Assembly (NCBI RefSeq): GCF_010015445.1
Contig: NC_053116.1
Location: 10,778,085 to 10,842,084 of the forward strand
Origin: Perca fluviatilis
Taxonomy: Eukaryota > Chordata > Actinopteri > Perciformes > Percidae
Length of the DNA stretch: 64,000 nt
Reading direction: 5' to 3'
Shown here: one piece after another, positions 57,040-64,000 of the stretch
Layout of the letters: the number at the start of each line of letters is the position of its first letter
How positions within the stretch are numbered: the first letter of the stretch is position 1
Notes under the pieces: model-generated
What the model was told of the DNA's origin: nothing
Seen by the model: only the letters and a program-made list of their open reading frames with translations
Databases searched by the model: none
Made by a program: the position numbers and the translations under genes

Positions 57040-58012
57040 ATATTTTATATTATAGTGCCCCCTTGTGGATTTGAAAAGTTTCAAATGATCTCTTGATCAA
57101 GTTGAAAGACACACATCCAGTGGTTGATAGTCACAAGTACAAATATTTACAGTAAGTACAGTTATAAAGGTAATTGTAATGCTTCTTTATACTTACATAG
57201 CTATATTTTAAAAGGGAAAGAGTACTTTTTATGCGACTACATTTATGACCGTTTTGTTACTTTGCAAATTAAGTTTTACATACAAAACACATTTAGCTGA
57301 TAATACGTATGCACTTTTACTTAAATAAAAAAATGGGACTTAAACTCACAATGTAATGAGTATTTTCTACAGTGTGGCATTGTCACATTGTGTGCTTTAA
57401 GTCAAGGACCTGAATACTACCTCCCCTGCAAACACCAATCTAGATATCAATCAGAGATCCAGTATCAAAGTATTTCGGTTAATTTGTAATTATTTGTCAA
57501 TTTTAGTCAGTCCACAGTCCCAAAAATAAAGATAATCTGTCCTTCACTGTAACAGATTTCAAATGGTGCTAGAAACAAAAGCAGACTCTGAACACCAAAA
57601 GAAATCGGTCAACCTTGGAGAGAGGACAAAGAGCTTGAGCTGTCAGAACATCACCACAGACCGGTGGTTTGTAGCCCACCGAGTAGTTCTTCAGGGAGTA
57701 ATACCTTTATCTCCGGGACACCTCTCGTCACACGTCACAGCTGCGTGTTGCTGGCAGGGGAAATATACTTCCCACCCCAAGAACACTGATTTCAAATGGT
57801 GCTAGATTGATGACAATACTCTAAGCCACCATCTGAAACCAGCTTCCAAGGAGGGTACTCTTGACAAAAGGCATCCTTCTGTGGCATAAAAAACACCCTT
57901 GAATCTAGAAATAATGACATGAACATTATGGTAGCAGAACACAGTGAAACACAATTAGTAAAATTGGTCGTTAGCTTGGTACAGGACAAAAGTCATTCTC
58001 CATTATAATGGA
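57040..58012 (+). repeat. Dispersed direct duplication, copy 1
   Basis: Matches 59665-60710 from 'tatagtgcccccttgtggat' to 'cattataatgg'. Identity is high in the 57535-57900 part and lower on the left, where 59750-59880 has 'actcaagtacaggacccaag' words. The 80-aa ORF at 57563-57805 is broken in copy 2 and is not called. A third, partial copy (cttccaagcggggcactgc, 58039-58100) adjoins. Confidence 0.8.
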
Positions 58013-58100
58013 GAATATATGAGCAGAACTCAAATCGGCTTCCAAGCGGGGCACTGCTGTCAAAAGGCATCCTTCTGTGGTGTAAAACACTGTCGAATTG

Positions 58101-58876
58101 GAAAGAATTATGAAACATAAAAGTTGTTGTATGTTTGGTAATGAAGGCTTAATTGCAGGCCTACCTTTGCTTAATGTTTATGCTAAATAATAATAAGCCA
58201 TGTTTGGCGCATTGTTTTGTGCCTAGCTTCACAACAGTTTACCCTGTTCAAGAAAAATAAATCAACCATTTTTGGTTCTCCTAATTATTGGTTTTGTAGA
58301 CTTCCAGAGTGTCATGTTAATATTTGTTGAAACCTCACGCTACTCAGAAGAAGAATATGCATACTTTAAGAGTATTAGGGCACATACAGATTTATAGACT
58401 GGGATCTGAAAAAAAACGTATTAAACAAAAATTTGTGTCGGAAAATCTCAGTGAGAGTTCTGTATTATTTTGAGGCAAGCTTTCACTATGGCACTACCTT
58501 TTGTAATCAATTAATATAACTAACTAATACAACACGGAGGAGCTTGGGATTGAATCACCAACCCTGCTTTACCTCCTGAGCCACAGCCACCCACAGTGTT
58601 GCATTCACATTGTACTCTTAATAATATGTATACAAGGTTCTCTTGTTAGGACTATAGGCATAGTAAGCAATGTTAATCCAATACACTTTTTGTCAAACTC
58701 AGCGAATATCTCCTCACGGTTACCTAGCTCTCCATTTTCTGTGCGCGCTGATAAAAAAAAAATCTGGTGTTCCTACACAGCCCTGGCTGTGTAAATGCAA
58801 AACAAACATAGGTGCGCACAAGCACTAACTAATACACTATTCCAGCCAATCTGCATCAGGTGGCGTGTGCAAGTAA
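58101..58876. other. Spacer with tRNA-like SINE scrap
   Basis: No gene. 58540-58592, read on the minus strand ('gtggctcaggaggtaaagc' then 'ggtgattcaatccc'), looks like a short tRNA-derived SINE head without a complete cloverleaf. The rest is unrecognised. Confidence 0.35.
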
Positions 58877-59165
58877 GTGATGGGGGCTGGGGGAGAGGGC
58901 GAGAGAGGGAGGCAGCGGCCGGCCAGGAGTTATCAACGAGAAGAGTTGGCTGAGAAACAGCAAACGAGCAAAAGGACCGAAGAATACAAATTGAAAAAGG
59001 AGTTGTATGAGCGGGAAAGGAGGAAGAGCCTGGTTAACATCGGCGAGGCATTCCAACTCTGAAGAAACCTCCGTGATTTCAAAGGAATTAAAACTGATGA
59101 GGAGGTTGCTTTCGTCGTTATGGGCAAGTGCCCTAACGGGCAAAAGCTTCGCTGTTTCACCGTTT
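58877..59165 (+). pseudogene. Fragment of a transposon-associated coding exon
   Basis: ORF MMGAGGEGERGRQRPARS, then Lys/Glu-rich EEYKLKKELYERERRKSLVN, IGEAFQL, a TGA stop at 59060-59062, and in the same frame RNLRDFKGIKTDEEVAFVVM to a second stop. 'VNIGEAFxxWRxLRDxKGxKTDxEVA' resembles the N-terminal part of fish proteins often predicted near DNA transposons; the TGA stands at a Trp (TGG). I recognise the pattern but cannot name the family. Confidence 0.4.
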
Positions 59166-59586
59166 GATGTTTTAAGTAGGCCAGTTTAACCTCGTCAGTT
59201 TGCTATCGTTTGTGATGGCTGTTACCAACTCGTTGGCTTTACAGCAGTAGCAACAGTTTGCTAATCCACAACCTAACATCGACTCAGCCATATTTTGTTT
59301 AGTCAGCAGAGACCCTAACAGAAGTGGTCGCTATGGCAATGCGCGTGGGTCCATGAATCTGGGGGGCAGAGATTCTGTAGGTTTGTTTGGCAGTTGAGTT
59401 CAAATAATCTTTGCGCAGCGTTGCTTACTGCACCTTTAATATTGTATACAGGTGTGGATATCCTTGAATGAGCTACTGTATAATATAGAGTAGTAATCTA
59501 CAATACCTTTGCTATATATTTAGTATGAGCAATAGAACAAATACTCACTTTAATATCCATATATGCTGAAAATTAAACATTTAAAG
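59166..59586. other. Spacer, no gene
   Basis: No supported ORF or repeat. Confidence 0.45.
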
Positions 59587-59640
59587 GGTGCTGTCGGCAC
59601 GGTTAGCACTGTCACCTCACCAGGGTTAAACCCAGAAAAT
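59587..59640 (+). mobile_element. SINE-like fragment
   Basis: 'ggcacggttagcactgtcac' then 'ctcaccagggttaaaccc', a shortened form of a common teleost retroposon segment ('gttagcactgtcgcctcac'). Confidence 0.5.
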
Positions 59641-59664
59641 GTCGGATGGCACATCACTCATCTA

Positions 59665-60715
59665 ATATTTTATATAACAGTGCCACCTTGTGGATTTAAC
59701 TAGAATATTGTTCAAATCCTGCCTCAATGAAGTTCACAAGAGAACACATCCAGTGATGGAGTGCACTTACTCAAGTACAGGACCCAAGTACAATTCTAAG
59801 GTACTTGTACTTTCCTACTGGTATTTTCATGTAATGCTTCTTTATACTTTCTTCACTACATTTCAAGTAAAATATTTTATGTTTTACGAGACTACATTTA
59901 CTTGACAGCTTCGTTACTGTACAGATTCAAGTTTTACATACAAAATAACACATTTAGCTGATAATACTTAATGTGCTTTTACTTAAGTAATTATGCAGGA
60001 CTATAACTCACAATGTAAACAGTATTTTCTACAGAGTTTGACTTAAGTAAAGAATCTGAATACTTCTTTCTCCGCTGCAAACAATGAGAGATCCAGGATG
60101 AGAGTACTTTTGTTTAATTTGTAATTTCACTACAGTCAATCAACAATCCGCAAAATAAAGAGCACAGCTTACTTGCAAGATCCTCCTCAAGGTTAAGATA
60201 AGATGATCTGTCCTTCACTGTAACCGATTTCAAATGGTGCTAGAAACAAAAGCAGCTCTGAACACCAAAAGAAATCGGTCAACCTTGGAGAGAGGACAAA
60301 GAGCTTGAGCTGTCAGAACATCACCACAGACCGCTGGTTTGTAGCCCACCGAGTAGTTCTTCAGGGAGTAATACCTTTATCTCCGGGACACCTCTCGTCA
60401 CACGTCACAGCCGCGTGTTGCTGGCAGGGGAAATACACTTCCCACCCAAAGAACACTGATTTCAAATGGTGCTAGATCGATGACAATACTCTAAGCCACC
60501 ATCTGAAACCAGCTTCCAAGGGGAGGGGTACTCTTGACAAAAGGCATCCTTCTGTGGTGTAAAACACCCTTGAATCTAAAGAGAATAATGAAAAAATAAC
60601 ATTGTAGTAGCAGAAAATAGTGAAAAACAATTAGTCACATTAGTGGTTAGCTTGACACAAGAAACAAGACCAAGTCATTATCCATTATAATAGAAAATAC
60701 ACGAGCAGAACTCCA
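59665..60715 (+). repeat. Dispersed direct duplication, copy 2
   Basis: Counterpart of 57040-58012, about 2.6 kb downstream. 60210-60590 is nearly identical to 57535-57900. Confidence 0.8.
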
Positions 60716-60727
60716 TCCTCCCATTCG

Positions 60728-61195
60728 TTTTGTAGCAGCCTCTATGGATCTGAGTCGAGCTAAGCAAAGTATTCTAGATGTCCAGTTCTAACTGGAAGTG
60801 CCCAAGAGGCATCCTGACCATCCCAAACCACCTCAACTGGCCACTTTTGACACGAGTGAGCAGCAGCTCTACTCCGAGCTCCCTTCTCTCCCATCTCTAA
60901 GGCTGAGCCCAGCCCCCTATGGAGGAGGCCACTTGTATATGTGATCTCATTCTTTTGGTCGCTACCCAATGCCATTGACCATTTACCCTGACTTGTGAAC
61001 AAGATACAAGAAACTTGAACTCCTTCGCTTGGGGCAGTAACTCACTCCCGACCCAGAGGGAGAAATCCACCGCTTTCCGGCAGAGACCCACGACTTCAGA
61101 CTTGAAGGTCATCCAGACCGCTTCACAAACCAAGTTAAGTAAGTAAGTGATGAAGCCAACAGAACCACATCATCTGCAGAGATGCAATTCTGACC
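60728..61195 (-). mobile_element. LINE reverse-transcriptase fragment (RTE/Rex3-like)
   Basis: On the minus strand: a DDVVLLAS-like part near 61175-61150 ('gatgatgtggttctgttggc'), then FKSEVVGLCRKAVDFSLWVG, LPQAKEFKFLVSCSQVRVNG and HIQVASSIGGW, in the order of the RT palm (FADD box, then 'FKYLG..F.SDG') of RTE/Rex3-type elements. Frameshifts and changed residues show decay. Confidence 0.6.
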
Positions 61196-62483
61196 CCTAT
61201 TTTTCCCTGCGTTCCAGAGGTGCCGCGAGGCAATCACAGCCATTCAAGTCAATGCCTGATATTCCACCACCCGCGACGAGGCGCGTCCCAGAGCCTAAGT
61301 GAAGCGGCTCTCCACGCCGCTAAAGATGTGCACTAGGTAGACCGTTCCTTCTTTCATTTGGAAAAGTTCACTTAAATAAGATTTGTGAGAGATAACAGCC
61401 GTTAGATCTGTTGTCGCGTGAAGTCTTGGTTCATCTGAAGGCCTTCCCATTTCCAAGTAGAACAATTAAATTTTTAAACAATGCCTTATTGGGCTCCATT
61501 ACACTGACAAATTAGTAATAGTGTAGGCACAGTGAGCTCTGAATTGTGTCTGTCTCTACCTTGTTTTTGAGTGGACCAAAATGATGTTCCAAGAAAGCTT
61601 GACCGCATCTTGGGAGACCTCAAATGTGATGCACTCTGGAATGGTTTAGGCTCATGCTCATGCCCAAAAAGAAGTTTGAGTCACCGCCCTGGTTCAGGAC
61701 AGAAAGCAGAGAGGAGGGAAGCAGATGAAGGCAGAGTGAGAAATGAAATGGAAAACCACTGAGAAAGCACCAGAGCGCACCCCCCTCTCCCTCTCCCTCT
61801 CTCTCTCCCTCTCCCTCTCTCTCTCTCCTCACCCCCCCACATGACTGATCTGATACTTGATCCAAGCTTCGCGGATGTGTGAAGGGCCAAACAAGAACAG
61901 ACACACAAAACATTGCCACTGCATATCTTTTAGGCTGACCTGCAGCTCTTTGCATACAGATCTCGATGAGTCCTCTTCTCTCTGTTTCTTGGTAGAATAG
62001 TAAGGATGATAGTGCGTTGCTCTCTGGCCACTACTGGGGAAAGAGCAAGGAAGTGGCAGTAAATCGCTGGCATGGAGAGCCATGACGCAGACACGCAGCT
62101 ACAATGCACCGAGAGGGTGGGGCAAGGATAGGTAGTGGCCAGTTCACTGACTTGTTGCCAAGTGCTTCAACAAAGTCCAAAACTGCCCAACCGTTTCTGA
62201 TATCCTTTTTCTTTTCCCCCTGCTGTTTTTACTCTTTGCATGCAAGTGAAAGGACCACTAAAGATTCATTGTCTTGCTTCAAACCCCTCTGTCACTCCAG
62301 AACAAACACCCACACACAGTCTGCTGACAACTCCCACAAATACTACTTGTCTCAAAAAATGACTAAAGCAAAATCAGAGAAGCCTAATCACAGCCTCTAA
62401 ACATCTGATGCAATTTACTTTGATTTTCACAATAAGAGGAAGGACAGCATCATGCGGCCCTTACAAGTCCTCACAGGGTAGAC
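61196..62483. other. Spacer with CT microsatellite; no gene supported
   Basis: A (CT)n/CCCTCT tract lies at 61782-61828. ORFs on either strand (61571-61762 plus, 61620-62083 minus, 62104-62400 plus) have no recognisable domain and low-complexity composition. Confidence 0.4.
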
Positions 62484-63884
62484 CAGGGTGTCCCCTTTAT
62501 AAACGTGGCGCACAAAACGGGGCTGAAAATGTGCATACGCCACTTCCCACGCAAAGGTAGTTATTTTATTTAAAAAAAAAAAAACGACGGGAGAATGTGC
62601 GGTCGCATGCGTACGCACACGGCGATGCAGATGGTGAGGTGGTGAACTGAAGTCAGTCTGCAGAAAGTAAATGTGGGAAAAAACGATTACTCGTAATATT
62701 TTCATGTATTGATGACTCGTGCACATTTTTTCACTCCATATCATCCACATTATCATGAAGATTAAATCCAGCAGTGTTATTTGTTACTGAGTGATAATTG
62801 TTCCATAAACACCTTGTAAAATCCAACTCAAATCTTAAATAAAAATTTTCTTAATATTTAATCAGCGCTGTCTCACCGTCACAGAGTCCAACTTTGAGTC
62901 CATGAGAAGCGCTATATAAATTCAATTTATTATTATTATGGAGCGCAGGAGGGGGAGATCGCCTGACTGCATGGAATACAGGATAGCATCAAATACCCTA
63001 GCATTAGATAATGGCAGAACACAGTGTAAATAATTACACATCTGTCTTTAAAACTGTGCATATATCATCAAATGTCAAAGTCTGAAAATACAGTGTTAAG
63101 CTCTCGTGCAATCGTTAACCTTAATGTTCGTGACCAAACCTGCATGAAGAAAAGTGGTTTGCCTATTAGACTTTCGTCTTCAAATAGTATCTTAGGGTGG
63201 GGGGGGAATACCACTAGTTGATGCTGTGATTTTGGCAAGGTGTTAACAATCACTTTAATTGTCCTCGCCACTCTGGGGGCACCCGGGTGTTTCCTGAGGG
63301 AAATGGCAGTGTTTTATATAAATATTATAATCTTCAACTTTATCACTAAGGCTTGTTTGGATACAATATATAGTTCTGTTAAATCTTATCATATAGGTCT
63401 GTTACATTGAAGCTGTCCCTGAGTGACGTAGCCTAATGCCTGCTGTTTTGGACGGTATTATTAATACATGTAGTTATAGATCAGGTTTCCCTACACTATG
63501 CGAGAACAGGCCCGAAATTATAATTCAATTTGCAGCAATTCACCAGCGAAGTTTTTTTGCATTTTTCCCACCAGTCGTCAAGATTCGGCGTAACGAAAGA
63601 ACAACTGCCAGGGTCATTAACATACTGATCAGCATTGACGAGGTCCTTTGCATTGACCATTCATGGTTAAAAATGGGCGTGTACAGGGCAGGATAAGAGG
63701 CTGATTTACGTACGCAAACTTGTGGGTAATCGGTGATTTATAAAGGGAACATTGCTTACAGATGTGCGTACACGGTTTTATAAATCAGACTTTTTTTGGG
63801 GGGGGCGTACGCCATTTTTGGCTTTTGGGTGTACGTACACTTTTAGTAAGGATCCTACGCACAGTTTTATAAATGAGAGCCCTG
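62484..63884. mobile_element. Pair of hAT-like ends, unmatched
   Basis: Left 'cagggtgtcccctttataaa' at 62484; right 'ttttataaatgagagccctg' ending at 63884. Subterminal 'gcgtacgcacac' and 'gtgtacgtacac' words occur on both sides. Flanks (gggtagac, gccaagct) do not match, so they may belong to different copies. 63700-63880 contains several 'ttttataaatcag' words. The ORF 63436-63696 is not recognised. A retroposon tail ('gaagcgctatataaattcaa' then 'tttattattatta') lies at 62907-62938. Confidence 0.4.
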
Positions 63885-64000
63885 GCCAAGCTTTTATTTT
63901 TGCGTAGGGGCTGTTTATGTGTTAAAGGTTGTGTGCTATATATGTGTGTTTGCACTGTAGGCACAGTGAGGGCTCTGATCAGCGGACCTGTCTGTCCGTA
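63885..64000. other. Window end, nothing recognised
   Basis: No feature seen. Confidence 0.5.

Noticed and set aside
61571..62400. Small ORFs near the CT microsatellite as exons of a gene
   Set aside because: Low-complexity composition, no conserved motif and no consistent splice signals.

Overview
This is vertebrate, almost certainly percomorph teleost, nuclear DNA. Evidence: decayed Tc1-like transposons, several hAT and PIF/Harbinger-like elements, an L1/Tx1-type LINE, a Rex3-type LINE end with a GATG tail, Ty3/gypsy remains, long TG/CA microsatellites, and intron-split sushi-domain exons with GT-AG sites. Most of the 64 kb is repeats. Only two regions carry recognisable host-gene sequence.

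Layout. 595-5772: copy A of a segmental duplication, interrupted by a Tc1-like element and two TTAA-site insertions. 6060-9236: L1 fragment, a 1.45 kb TIR transposon and GC-rich repeats. 10206-21018: a composite hAT element with an exact 8-bp TSD. It contains a Harbinger-like element, a 47-bp minisatellite and a 5.7 kb ZNF862-like hAT element, whose first intron is split by a second Tc1-like copy. 21503-26125: MITEs, then a Harbinger-like element inside a hAT inside a hAT. 26596-28673: a 2.1 kb segment with ~365-bp inverted arms enclosing an intronless MRPS28-like ORF. 29050-35165: exons of a complement-regulator (RCA/sushi) gene, tandemly duplicated; the first copy has a nonsense codon and the second has lost a splice donor. 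36478-41082: copy B of the segmental duplication, which supplies empty sites for insertions in copy A. 41820-56740: a large 36-bp AT-rich satellite domain that switches orientation at least twice, interrupted by LINE and LTR insertions, a 500-N gap, a 1.4 kb polypurine tract and an A-rich stretch of doubtful quality. 57040-60720: a dispersed ~1 kb direct duplication. The rest holds LINE fragments and hAT-like termini.

Function. The gene content is one partial, probably damaged, secreted or membrane complement regulator and one truncated MRPS28 copy. The remaining coding sequence is transposase or reverse transcriptase debris. The long ORFs of the satellite and the polypurine tract are artefacts of composition: the repeat period is divisible by three, or stop codons are absent. 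The most interesting features are the gene fragment enclosed in long inverted repeats, the insertion/empty-site pairs that define transposon targets, and the inverted satellite domains.
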